Below, one piece after another: positions 52,522-61,422 of a stretch of DNA of 64,000 bases. Origin of the DNA: an uncultured Alphaproteobacteria bacterium (lineage in GTDB: Bacteria > Pseudomonadota > Alphaproteobacteria > RF32 > CAG-239); NCBI GenBank assembly GCA_902464275.1, contig CABQIK010000005.1:1-64000 (forward strand), written 5' to 3'. The stretch's first letter is position 1. The number at the start of each line of letters is the position of its first letter. The notes beneath the pieces were generated by a model that was not told where the DNA came from, ran no database searches, and worked only from the letters and a program-made list of their open reading frames with translations. Position numbers and translations under genes: made by a program.

Positions 52522-55500
52522 GTGTTGGTTATGGCGGGAAAATTACTGAAATTATGCAAAATCGGATTGGCGGCAACCATTTGTATGGCTGCCGGTTCGG
52601 CTTTTGCGCAAGAAATTACGGCCATTAATTTTAACGGCGATTTAATCGGTAAAGTTATTCCTGACGGCACAGTGGTAAGTTTTGATAATGAAGTTATCGG
52701 TAACATTACCGCAGACAGCTTTATTGTTAACAACAAAGGCGAGATTAAAGGCGGTATTATTCCTCAGGGTGTTGCCATCGGCAATGATAACAAACTTTTA
52801 GGCCGTGTAAACAATGACGGATCCGTGCGCCTTCCGTCCGGTAAAATTGTAGGTAAAGTGCTGCCGAATGCGTTGGTGGTTGACGATTCGTACAATATTT
52901 TAGGCGCGGTTTTATATCCGGGATTGGTTTATAATGATAAAGGCGATACCGTTGGACGTTTAACCGGCGACGGACAGTATATCAGCATGGAAGGGCAAAA
53001 TATCGGTTTTGTTTCAGCCATGGGTTACGCTTATCGCAACATCGGCAACGGTTATGTTTTAGACGGTAAATTAATTTCCGCCAAAATGGTTGTTTCGCCG
53101 GCCGGTGAGTTTATCGGCAGTATTGCTCCCGGCGGCAAAGTAACTGATTTTGAGGCCAAGGTTATCGGTAAAATTCATGCCAACGGTTATGCCTATGATG
53201 AAAATAATAAAGTTATCGGTAAAGCAGTTTCAAACGGCTATGCTTTTGATAATTACGGAAAATATCTCGGCTTGGTGGCTTATAACGGCGAAGTTATCAG
53301 CTTGGGCAAATCGGTTGGTAAATTGCGCGCTGACGACAAAGTTATTAACAATCAAAATCAGGTTATCGGTTTTAAAATTGATATTGCCGCGACGGCCACT
53401 GATTTAAAAGGCAAGTATTTAGGACGCATTATGCCTGACGGAAGCGTTTACAAGGCTCAGCAAAGCGTAGGTACCGTCAGCGCCCGCGGTTTTGTAAAAG
53501 ATAATGACGGTAAAATTATCGGTCAGGTAATTAAAGCCGGGCCTGTGTTTGACTATTTGGCTGATTTACAGGCGCAAATATTGCGCAGCGGCGCGGTTAT
53601 TTCCGTAACCGGAACCCCGCTCGGTTATGCCAAAGGCAAAATTGCTTATGACAACATCGGCCGCATTATCGGCGCCGCCCCTGAAACAGTCCTTATTTTT
53701 GATAACAGTTCCAATTTTGTCGGTTTAAGCGGTATCGGGGCTGAATTTTCTGAAGACGGCATTAATAAATTTAAAGTTTCGCCTTTCGGCTATGTATATT
53801 CCGCCGATAATTTAATGGTCGGCAATTCCGTGCCTATCTCGGCTTTATATACCGAAGCGGGCGAACTCAGCGGTTATATCGGTGTTAACGCCGAATTGCA
53901 GGGCGTTCCGACTGAAAAAAATTATACCTTAACCGCAGCCGGTTTAGCCGTTGACGCGGAAAATAAAGTTGTGGCCGGCACGCTTAATCCGTATTTTGCC
54001 GTTTCGGCAGACGGGCAAAGTTTGGGTTCGTTAACTGAAATTAACTTAATTACTGATGAAAAAGGCAATGTCAGCGGCAAAATTGTGCCGGGCTATAAAG
54101 TTGTTTCAGCGGCATCAACGCCTGATAACAAACAAATGCCGGTTATCGGCGGCGCCGGGCAATCGTTTTTGGCCACCGCAATCAGCGGCGATATGTTAGG
54201 CTATGCCGATGTTTTCGGCACGGTTCGTGACTTTGCCGGTAATACAATCGGCTCAGTGCTTAACGGTGATGTTGTTGCCGATACCAACAAATCGCTTATC
54301 GGTAAAATCAGCAATATGAGCAGCGTGGTTAACAACAAGTGCGCCTTTTTGGGCGTTGTCGGCCCGCGCGGTGAAATCCGCAACAGCCGCGGCGTTGTGC
54401 TTGGCAAAATTTTAACTAACGGGCAGGCGGTGTCTGAAGTAGGCAACATGATAGGCTTTGGCGTAAAAACGGGCATGGTAACCGATTTTGCCGGAAAAGG
54501 CTTGGGCACGGTTAATCCGCTCGGGCGCTTGCTTAACTATAATCATGAAGATTTAGGCTGCGTTACCTGGAACGGACGCTATTATAACAATGACGGCAAA
54601 TATCTTGGCCGCATGGCTGAAGTATTTCCGGTAATTGATTTTGAAAACAACATGCTTGGCCGCAGCAATATGCTCGGCAAAGTTATCAGTTCAACCAATA
54701 AGGAGCTCGGCTACATGCAGCCCGATGACACGGCGCTATCTTCAGGCGGTGAAGTTTTAGGTATGGCTTTCAGATATAAAGTTGCCTTTAACCATGATAA
54801 CAGCTTTTTGGGGCGCATAACTTCTGAAGGTACGGTAATCAGCGATAAAAATGATATTTTGGGACAGGTTTTGGCGGACGGAACTGTGGTCAGCGATAAC
54901 AAAAACATTGGTTATGCCCTGTATGATTTTTATGTTTACGATGATGAAGGCAATACGCTCGGTTATTTAACCCGTGACGGCGTGGTGGTTAATTTTGCCG
55001 GCAATCGTATCGGTAAAGCCGATAAAGGCTTTTTAGTCAGCAAGGATTATAACTTAATCGGCCGCGGCAACCGCGATTACTTTATTCGTGACGCAAACAA
55101 TAATGTTATCGGCGAGTTGCGTCTTAACGGTGATGTTATCGGAAATGACGGTAAAGTTATCGGTAAAATTAGCGGCAGCGGCGAAGTCAGCGATGAAAAC
55201 GGTAAAGTTTTGGCTTTGGCCAAAGAGTTGCAGTATTATAACGTAGTTAAACCGAGCGAACCTAAACCGGCCGACTGGGCTAACACTCCTCGCCGCGATA
55301 TCGGAAGTCGTAATGACGGACAGGGAGGCAGTGGAAAAATCAATATCGGCGCGGTTGATGTTCCGCAAGGTTCCACAACGGATGATACCGGAAAATACGG
55401 GCTTAAAACCATCGGCATTGCCTTAACGCCGGACGGCAATTATCTTGGCGATATTTTAATCAATAATGACGTGGTTGATAAACTTGGCAATTTAATCGGT

Positions 55501-56790
55501 AAAAAAATGCCTGACGGCCTGATTGTTGATAACGAGGGTGGTTTAATCGGTATTGAAGAAGTTAAAGATAACAAAGGCGGTCAGATGTTTATTCCGGCCG
55601 GCACGTTCGGTTCGGGCGGCGCTTACGGCACCGGAAACAATCCGTCAAATTTAGGTCCGGGCGGCGGTTTCGGCCCCGGTGAAAGATATGATCCGGTTCG
55701 GGCGGCGGCGTTAGCGGCGGCTCAGGCGGCTCGTCGGCAGGAAATCACGGTCGGCAAAGTTTCAACCAACGCCGATACCAAGAGTTTTGACGGTATGCAA
55801 CCTTATTGGGACGGTATTCCGCGTCAAATTTCAAGTTGGCGTGTTGATATGAGTGAAATGATTTTGGCTGATAAGCCGATTCCGGCGGTTTTGGCGCGAA
55901 CCATTATGTCAAGCAATGGTTCGGACAGTGCTCCGGTAACCGCTATTGTTGAGCGCAACGTATATGCCGAGCAGGGGCGCAATATTGTAATTCCGGCCGG
56001 CAGCCGTGTTATGGGCACGTCTTCGGGCGGTTCTTCCGGCGGCAACAGCGGCGGCGCGGTTCGCGTTTCCATTACATGGAACCGACTTATTCGTCCTGAC
56101 GGCTCCGCGTTTGAATTTTCATCGGCGCAAACCGGTGACGCGCAGGGTCGCGGCGGCGCTATCGGTTATTTGGACGAGCAGTTGCTTAAAAAGTATACTT
56201 TACCGATGGTAACCACCTTAATGAGCAGCGCGGTTGCGTATATTGCCGCCAGCGGCGAAACCTCAACTTCATCTGACGGCAGCACCACTTCAAATGCCAA
56301 AGCTGAAGCCGCGCAAGACGCTCGTCAAAACTTTTTGCAAAATATGGACGATATGTTTAACCAAATTTTGCAGGATAAAACCAATATTGAGGCGGTAACT
56401 TATGTACCTGCCGGTACTCGCCTGATTATTTATCCTAAAGAAGATTTATGGATACGTACCGCAGCCCGCAGTCAGGAAGAAGCTCTTGACGCTCTTAATA
56501 AACCGACGGTTCTTATTGATGACCGCGCGCAAGGTTCTTCCGGAGGCAACAGCGGTGGCGGAAACAGCTCCGGCACCGGAACGGCAGGCGGTACGCAAGG
56601 CGTTGTTTATATGGATAATGAAGCTGACAATGTTCAGCCGACAACTCCGCTTATTGATGACAGCGCCAGCTCCAACAACAAAAAGCGTAGAGCCGCGGCG
56701 CCGGCAATTCCGCCGGTAACTTCAGTGGGGGCAACTCCGCCGCCGTCGTCAACCGCCGGCAGCACTAACACCTCGGCGCAGTTATTCTAG
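52522..56790 (+). CDS. VirB10-like C-terminal half: signal peptide, repeat array and TrbI domain
   Basis: A 1422-residue protein. The GTG at 52522 has GGAGG 7 bases upstream, and it starts a Sec signal peptide ending SAFAQ/EI. Repeats of the same 17-residue type (fewer exact copies) fill about residues 28-910, then a short second set (about 955-1000). The VirB10/TrbI domain (about 1100-1310) shows the family features: a Pro-rich start, IVERNVYAEQGRNIVIPAGS, RVSITWNRLIRPDGSAF, a Gly-rich stretch and VPAGTRLIIYPKEDLWI. A Ser/Gly/Pro-rich tail of about 100 residues ends it. Unlike VirB10, it has no inner-membrane anchor; a signal peptide places it wholly in the periplasm and outer membrane. Confidence 0.78.
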   Translation: MLVMAGKLLKLCKIGLAATICMAAGSAFAQEITAINFNGDLIGKVIPDGTVVSFDNEVIGNITADSFIVNNKGEIKGGIIPQGVAIGNDNKLLGRVNNDGSVRLPSGKIVGKVLPNALVVDDSYNILGAVLYPGLVYNDKGDTVGRLTGDGQYISMEGQNIGFVSAMGYAYRNIGNGYVLDGKLISAKMVVSPAGEFIGSIAPGGKVTDFEAKVIGKIHANGYAYDENNKVIGKAVSNGYAFDNYGKYLGLVAYNGEVISLGKSVGKLRADDKVINNQNQVIGFKIDIAATATDLKGKYLGRIMPDGSVYKAQQSVGTVSARGFVKDNDGKIIGQVIKAGPVFDYLADLQAQILRSGAVISVTGTPLGYAKGKIAYDNIGRIIGAAPETVLIFDNSSNFVGLSGIGAEFSEDGINKFKVSPFGYVYSADNLMVGNSVPISALYTEAGELSGYIGVNAELQGVPTEKNYTLTAAGLAVDAENKVVAGTLNPYFAVSADGQSLGSLTEINLITDEKGNVSGKIVPGYKVVSAASTPDNKQMPVIGGAGQSFLATAISGDMLGYADVFGTVRDFAGNTIGSVLNGDVVADTNKSLIGKISNMSSVVNNKCAFLGVVGPRGEIRNSRGVVLGKILTNGQAVSEVGNMIGFGVKTGMVTDFAGKGLGTVNPLGRLLNYNHEDLGCVTWNGRYYNNDGKYLGRMAEVFPVIDFENNMLGRSNMLGKVISSTNKELGYMQPDDTALSSGGEVLGMAFRYKVAFNHDNSFLGRITSEGTVISDKNDILGQVLADGTVVSDNKNIGYALYDFYVYDDEGNTLGYLTRDGVVVNFAGNRIGKADKGFLVSKDYNLIGRGNRDYFIRDANNNVIGELRLNGDVIGNDGKVIGKISGSGEVSDENGKVLALAKELQYYNVVKPSEPKPADWANTPRRDIGSRNDGQGGSGKINIGAVDVPQGSTTDDTGKYGLKTIGIALTPDGNYLGDILINNDVVDKLGNLIGKKMPDGLIVDNEGGLIGIEEVKDNKGGQMFIPAGTFGSGGAYGTGNNPSNLGPGGGFGPGERYDPVRAAALAAAQAARRQEITVGKVSTNADTKSFDGMQPYWDGIPRQISSWRVDMSEMILADKPIPAVLARTIMSSNGSDSAPVTAIVERNVYAEQGRNIVIPAGSRVMGTSSGGSSGGNSGGAVRVSITWNRLIRPDGSAFEFSSAQTGDAQGRGGAIGYLDEQLLKKYTLPMVTTLMSSAVAYIAASGETSTSSDGSTTSNAKAEAAQDARQNFLQNMDDMFNQILQDKTNIEAVTYVPAGTRLIIYPKEDLWIRTAARSQEEALDALNKPTVLIDDRAQGSSGGNSGGGNSSGTGTAGGTQGVVYMDNEADNVQPTTPLIDDSASSNNKKRRAAAPAIPPVTSVGATPPPSSTAGSTNTSAQLF

Positions 56791-56801
56791 GAGAACAGCC
56801 C

Positions 56802-57773
56802 ATGAGCACATTTACGGTTTTGGAATCAGTGTTACGCCCGCTCTCTTATTGGTATAACCAAGATAACATTGAAGAGGTTGCCATTAACCGTTCGGGTCAA
56901 ATTTGGCTGCGCTTACGCGGAAAAAGGGCTTATCCGTGGGTAATGTACAAAGATGAAAAACTCTCCAAAGAGTATTTAACTGATTTGCTTTATATTGTTG
57001 CCAACACCTATGAATTGCCGTTTGACCCGATTCAAGGTTCGCCGGTGGTATATGCCACCATCCCCGGCGACCACCGTTTTTCAGCTATCGCCGGTCGTAA
57101 CATCATGTATGACCAAGATGACTTAACCGGCGGCGTTGCGCTCACAATTCGTGTGCATAGCGATGAAGTTGCTTTCGGGCTTGAAGATTACGGATTATCG
57201 CAAGGTAAAGCTTTGCATAAAATAAACCCGTTAAAGCAGATTAAAGACCCTGAAGACCCTTATGAGCGTTTGTTGTTAAGCATTAAGCGCGGCGACCATA
57301 TTTTAGTCAGCGGCGCAACCTCAACCGGTAAAACCACTTTTTTAAATAACTTATTAAAAATTTTGGATATTCATAAACGCATTGTAACCATTGAAGATAC
57401 GCGCGAACTTTTGGTTCCGCATCCTAACCGCGTGCATTTGGTATTATCTCGTACCGAGCAAACCAACCAAATGGACTATGCCAAAATTATTGACCTTGTG
57501 GTGCGCTTTACGCCTGATGCCATTATCGGCGGTGAAATTTCAACCAGCAACGCCGGCGCGCTGTGGGAGCTGATGGGTTCCGGTCACGATAACTGTCTGG
57601 CCACTATTCACGCTGAAAGCTCTGAAGCCGCTTATCAGGCGTTTACCGACCGTATTTTGCACACTTACCCAACGATTGACCGTGTAAAAACCATTGAAGA
57701 AATGCGCCATAAGTTGCGAGTGGTGCAAATTAACCGCGATGGAAACCTGCGCGCCATTACCGAAATTACTTAA
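56802..57773 (+). CDS. virB11: VirB11-type traffic ATPase
   Basis: A 323-residue VirB11 ATPase: N-terminal domain (VLRPLSYWYNQDNIEEVAIN), Walker A GATSTGKTTFLN (about residue 170), TIEDTRELL, Walker B region IIGGEISTSNAGAL and the His box NCLATIHAES. Last gene of the secretion operon, separated from the VirB10 gene by 11 bases. Its end overlaps by 8 bases the convergent pilin-like gene, so the operon ends here without a visible spacer terminator. Confidence 0.93.
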   Translation: MSTFTVLESVLRPLSYWYNQDNIEEVAINRSGQIWLRLRGKRAYPWVMYKDEKLSKEYLTDLLYIVANTYELPFDPIQGSPVVYATIPGDHRFSAIAGRNIMYDQDDLTGGVALTIRVHSDEVAFGLEDYGLSQGKALHKINPLKQIKDPEDPYERLLLSIKRGDHILVSGATSTGKTTFLNNLLKILDIHKRIVTIEDTRELLVPHPNRVHLVLSRTEQTNQMDYAKIIDLVVRFTPDAIIGGEISTSNAGALWELMGSGHDNCLATIHAESSEAAYQAFTDRILHTYPTIDRVKTIEEMRHKLRVVQINRDGNLRAITEIT

Positions 57774-58407
57774 TTCCCCATGTTATTTTAAACTGAGGCA
57801 CTTTGTCGCCGCCGGTGAATTTGGTGCAAAAGTTATAAATATCGTCAAGGTGCAAGTTTTTTAAACAAGGTCTGCCCGATAGGCAGTATGCATCGCCGTA
57901 TAAAAAGGTTGCGGTATAGTCATGGCTGTCTTGATTAAAAATTACGTTTGAAACTGACTCTATACTGTCGGAATTTTCTTTGGCGACAGTAATAATATTG
58001 CGGCAAATTTCCAAATTATTCGCCGACTTGTTTTTTAAGGCGCTTGTTGCATCAAAAACTAAATTTAAGGTTATGCCGGAGTCATAGTTCAGCAGAGTAA
58101 TTGTCCAATAATTATTAAATATATCACGGATATAACGTTCGCTGTAATGCATTTCTACCGGAATTTCACCCATTTTAACAAAAGTATTAGTTAAAATAAA
58201 GGCACCTTTATTGGCTAACAGATTATCAAAATTGTGCACATTGCGCGCCACGGCATTTATTACCGTGTTCATCTGTTCAGAGTGTTTGTTAAGCTTGTAC
58301 TTGAACATGGCTTTACTGTATCCTGCAATCGCCCCGACACTCAAGACCCCGATAATAGCCAAAACGCCAAGCATTTCCACCATGCTGCGACCATTTTCTG
58401 ATTTCAT
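57766..58407 (-). CDS. Type IV pilin-like protein (class III signal peptide)
   Basis: A 213-residue paralogue of the protein at 555-1229. Leader MKSENG, then RSMVE and the hydrophobic helix; mature Glu5 is present. The N-terminal 40 residues agree almost entirely with the first copy; the middle differs; the end shares the Cys pattern (AYCLSGRPCLKNL ... FC). Start at 58407 after GAGGA, with the same leader sequence. It is convergent with virB11. Probably an individual expression unit, perhaps a minor pilin of either apparatus. Confidence 0.8.
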   Translation of the reverse strand: MKSENGRSMVEMLGVLAIIGVLSVGAIAGYSKAMFKYKLNKHSEQMNTVINAVARNVHNFDNLLANKGAFILTNTFVKMGEIPVEMHYSERYIRDIFNNYWTITLLNYDSGITLNLVFDATSALKNKSANNLEICRNIITVAKENSDSIESVSNVIFNQDSHDYTATFLYGDAYCLSGRPCLKNLHLDDIYNFCTKFTGGDKVPQFKITWGIK

Positions 58408-58465
58408 AATAAAAAATATCCTCAAATTGTTAATTTAAGAAAATTTTAGCTCGCGTTTTTTTTTG
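58408..58465 (-). promoter_or_regulatory. Conserved leader of pilin-like gene, copy 2
   Basis: On the minus strand it carries the A-run, CGCGAGCTAAAAT, CTTAAATTAACAATTTGAGGA and the start codon, near-identical to 498-554. A -10-like TAAAAT is kept in both. Confidence 0.5.
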
Positions 58466-58501
58466 CAATATTTACGAGTCCGGGGTGTGTATAAGTTGTA
58501 T
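58466..58501 (-). repeat. 37-bp repeat, copy 3
   Basis: On the minus strand: ATACAACTTATACACACCCC ... CGTAAATATTGC, with a few central changes from the copies at 461-497 and 20895-20932. It lies between the DUF2207 gene and the pilin-like gene. Confidence 0.65.
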
Positions 58502-58521
58502 AAGATGCTGCAAGCCTGCGG

Positions 58522-60261
58522 TTAGCGACCGCCGCCGCCACCACCGCCAAACCCGCCGCCGGAACATCCTCCGCCGAATGAGCCGCTGCCTCCGCCTTTG
58601 CTCGGCGGCCGCGCAGAAGCGGAAACCCCTGACGCAAAGGTGTTGCTTGTGTATGGGTGATATAGCATAAAATCTTGATACGCTTCTTTTCCGAATAATG
58701 AGGTAAATTTTTCTTTCCACTCTTTTTCCAAACCGATAGCCATTGCGTACGGAAATAATTTTTCCATACATTTATCGTCTAAACTTTTTTTAATAACTTC
58801 AGGCTCTTTAGTGGCTTTTAAAAACATTTTTAAGCCTTCCAGATGTTCAATCAGTCGCAAGCCTTTTTCTGACGGTTTATAAATTAAATATGAAAAAATG
58901 GCAGAGGTGCCCAATGTTAAGTTTAACAGTATAAACGGTACAATATCACTTCCGTAATTTGGCGATATAATAAACATAAACAACAGATACCAACCGCCCA
59001 AAATAAACAAAGACGCGTATGCTCCCTGCCGAAATAAGGTGCTAAATTGCAATGAGCCGACCCAAGCGAGTGCAAAGGTTATAAAAAGCGCCGGCGCAAT
59101 AATATTAAAAAAATCCGTCAAAGTGTTATAAGCAAAAAACAAACTAAAAATATACAGCACTGTCGGTACAAACACCCACATGGTATTTTTTGCATATAAA
59201 TGCTTAACGGAATCCTTAATGGCGTTTTGATATTTGCCGGCCAATCTTCCTATTACGGAGTTATATTCTCCGTCAAATTTTAATACTCCCCATTCTTTAT
59301 AAAGTTTTTCTTCCGCATCGGAAGGTTCTTTACCGGTTCTTTCCACCAAATAAATCGTATCCTTAAAAATAAAAGAGCCTTCCTCTTTCGTGCTAAGTTT
59401 CAAAAATCCGTTTATTATCATCTGAATAACAGAAATCGGAAATATGTCATTTACCGCGCCTTTGTTGTATAAACAATAAGCCTGCGCGGCGCTTAACTCT
59501 TTAGGCGGCTCGTATTGCGGCATAATTGCTTTGCTTGCCGGATCTTTGCCTTTTTTGTTCCATGTCCACAGTAAAAAGATTAAATAAATTATATAACCTG
59601 CCGGCAGAAAAATATTTTTATAATTCGCAAGTTTTTTGGTTGAAATCACTCCCGGAGTAAACCCGACAGCAACGGTCATTTGTTCTCCCGGTAACAACAA
59701 TCTGCCCTTAAAGCTCCCAACCCCCGTATTTGTTGCAGGTTCATTGCTTCCATATCGTCCGATGTAGCTTGCTTGCTGAATTATAGAAGCCTCCGGCGGC
59801 AGTTCAATTTTAGCTGAAACTTTTTCTATCGGAAAGCGCCAACCGTCGCCGGTAACATTCCAATATATTTCATCATAGCCGTCATAAGCTTGCGGAATGT
59901 TCCATACCTTATATTTAATGGTAAATTCAGACAATGCGGGCTGCGGCAGATAATTATCATTTCCGGTATTTATGCGATAAAATCCGCTTATGTTTTCCAC
60001 AAATCCGGGCTCGGGATTGCCGTCTCTTAAAATTTCCAACAGCTTGTATTTTTCACCTTTGCTCGTTGGTAAATCACGATATATACCGCGGCGAATTTCT
60101 TTGCCTTCATGATATACCGCAATTTTTTCGGTAACAATCAGCGAGCCGTCATATTGCGCCTGAACCAAACTGTTAAATGATGTAATTCGCTCAGTTGCAA
60201 ACGCTGCGCCTGAAATCAGCATAATGCAAAAAAATAAAAAATACGCGAGTTTATTTTTCAT
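58522..60261 (-). CDS. DUF2207 membrane protein
   Basis: A 579-residue protein: signal peptide, an N-terminal extracytoplasmic DUF2207 domain (about residues 25-195: TSFNSLVQAQYDGSLIVTEK, then RRGIYRDLP), several membrane helices (about 215-235 and a cluster near 360-470), and a C-terminal cytoplasmic stretch ending in Gly/Ser-rich sequence (GGGSGSFGGGCSGGGF). Function of DUF2207 is unknown; many occur beside LemA, as here. ATG at 60261 is chosen over a TTG at 60270. The start overlaps the end of the lemA gene. Confidence 0.85.
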   Translation of the reverse strand: MKNKLAYFLFFCIMLISGAAFATERITSFNSLVQAQYDGSLIVTEKIAVYHEGKEIRRGIYRDLPTSKGEKYKLLEILRDGNPEPGFVENISGFYRINTGNDNYLPQPALSEFTIKYKVWNIPQAYDGYDEIYWNVTGDGWRFPIEKVSAKIELPPEASIIQQASYIGRYGSNEPATNTGVGSFKGRLLLPGEQMTVAVGFTPGVISTKKLANYKNIFLPAGYIIYLIFLLWTWNKKGKDPASKAIMPQYEPPKELSAAQAYCLYNKGAVNDIFPISVIQMIINGFLKLSTKEEGSFIFKDTIYLVERTGKEPSDAEEKLYKEWGVLKFDGEYNSVIGRLAGKYQNAIKDSVKHLYAKNTMWVFVPTVLYIFSLFFAYNTLTDFFNIIAPALFITFALAWVGSLQFSTLFRQGAYASLFILGGWYLLFMFIISPNYGSDIVPFILLNLTLGTSAIFSYLIYKPSEKGLRLIEHLEGLKMFLKATKEPEVIKKSLDDKCMEKLFPYAMAIGLEKEWKEKFTSLFGKEAYQDFMLYHPYTSNTFASGVSASARPPSKGGGSGSFGGGCSGGGFGGGGGGGR

Positions 60262-60799
60262 TAAAAGCAACCTTTATATTTTTACTTTCCGCCGTGTCTA
60301 TTTCAAAATAAGCTTGTTCTTTAAAATTAAATATGTTGGCAATTATGTTGCTTGGAAAAGAATGTAACGCAATGTTATAATTGCGGATAGTCGCATTGTA
60401 ATAACGGCGGGAAATTTGCAATTTATCCTCAATATCGGCCAAATTGCGTTGCAGCTCCAAAAACTGCTCGCTTGCTTTTAAATCAGGATAATTTTCGGCA
60501 AGCGCAATGATATGCCTTAAACTGTCGGCAATTTTATTTTCGGTAAGCTCTTTCAACTCCGGTATATCTTTTTTCAGAGCCGTATTACGCAATTCCGTCA
60601 ATTCTTTTAAGGTGTTTTTTTCATGTCCCATATAACCTTTAACCACGGTCACTAAATTAGGTATTAAATCATAGCGGCGTTTTAGTTGCACATTAACGTC
60701 CGACCATGCCTCTTTTGACATATTTTCTAATTTTACGATGCGGTTAAAATAAAATACTGACAACAGCGCCGCTGCCGCAACAATCCCGATAACAATCAT
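60251..60799 (-). CDS. lemA: LemA family protein 2
   Basis: A 182-residue LemA protein with an N-terminal membrane helix and the characteristic WSDVNVQLKRRYDLIPNLVT segment, followed by a helical bundle and NLADIEDKLQISRRYYNATI. Shares the fold and signature with the next gene, with a different C-terminus. Function is not defined; LemA proteins often partner with DUF2207 or TPM-domain proteins. Confidence 0.9.
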   Translation of the reverse strand: MIVIGIVAAAALLSVFYFNRIVKLENMSKEAWSDVNVQLKRRYDLIPNLVTVVKGYMGHEKNTLKELTELRNTALKKDIPELKELTENKIADSLRHIIALAENYPDLKASEQFLELQRNLADIEDKLQISRRYYNATIRNYNIALHSFPSNIIANIFNFKEQAYFEIDTAESKNIKVAFNEK

Positions 60800-60813
60800 T
60801 GTCTGTCTCTTAA

Positions 60814-61371
60814 CTATTCAAATTTAACTTTCGGAGCATTTTGAGCTTTAGCGGATTCGTCATTATCCATTTTAAAAAATTCAGCTTTTGAAAAGTTAAA
60901 TTTTTGCGCAATCAAATTGCTCGGAAAAGTTTCAACTTTGGTGTTTAATGCCAACACTACGGCATTGTAAATCTGACGGGAAGCCTGAATTTTGTTTTCG
61001 GTCTCCGCAAGTTCTTTTTGCAGTTCCTTAAAGTTTTCATTGGCTTTTAATTCCGGATAATTTTCGCTTAATGCAAAAACAGATTTTAACGCGCCGGCCA
61101 AGCTGTTTTCAGCCTCGGCTTTTCCTTGCGCGCCGTTGGCGTTCATGGCCGCGTTGCGGGCTTTTACAATATTCTCCAAAGTTGATTTTTCATGTTTGGT
61201 ATAGCCTTTAACCGTTTCAATTAAATTCGGAATCAAATCATAGCGGCGCTTTAACTGCGTATCAATGGTGCTCCATGCCTCTTTTACCTGCTGATTGCAT
61301 CTGACCAATCCGTTATAAATTGCAATAATATATAATCCGATAATAACTATCGTCGCAACAAAAAACAACAT
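60814..61371 (-). CDS. lemA: LemA family protein 1
   Basis: A 185-residue LemA protein, N-terminal membrane helix then WSTIDTQLKRRYDLIPNLIE, with the helical rest typical of the family (ELAETENKIQASRQIYNAVV). AGGA 6 bases before the ATG. First gene of a LemA-LemA-DUF2207 set, probably one transcript. Confidence 0.92.
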   Translation of the reverse strand: MLFFVATIVIIGLYIIAIYNGLVRCNQQVKEAWSTIDTQLKRRYDLIPNLIETVKGYTKHEKSTLENIVKARNAAMNANGAQGKAEAENSLAGALKSVFALSENYPELKANENFKELQKELAETENKIQASRQIYNAVVLALNTKVETFPSNLIAQKFNFSKAEFFKMDNDESAKAQNAPKVKFE

Positions 61372-61422
61372 TTTAAATCCTTTCTTGTGTTAAAATAAAC
61401 CGATTCCTTAAACCGAATTTTA

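Noticed and set aside
52450..52540. Sequencing frameshift joining the two repeat proteins
   Set aside because: A stop, a GGAGG site, a GTG start and a complete Sec signal peptide occur in order at the junction, so two genes are the simpler reading.
31863..57773. Dot/Icm (type IVB) assignment of the secretion operon
   Set aside because: The repeats recall DotG, but the VirB8, VirB9 and VirB10 domains and the VirB11 ATPase read as VirB type (NPLGFTV end of VirB8, CagX-type VirB9, TrbI domain). No DotA, DotC, DotD or IcmF-like gene is seen.
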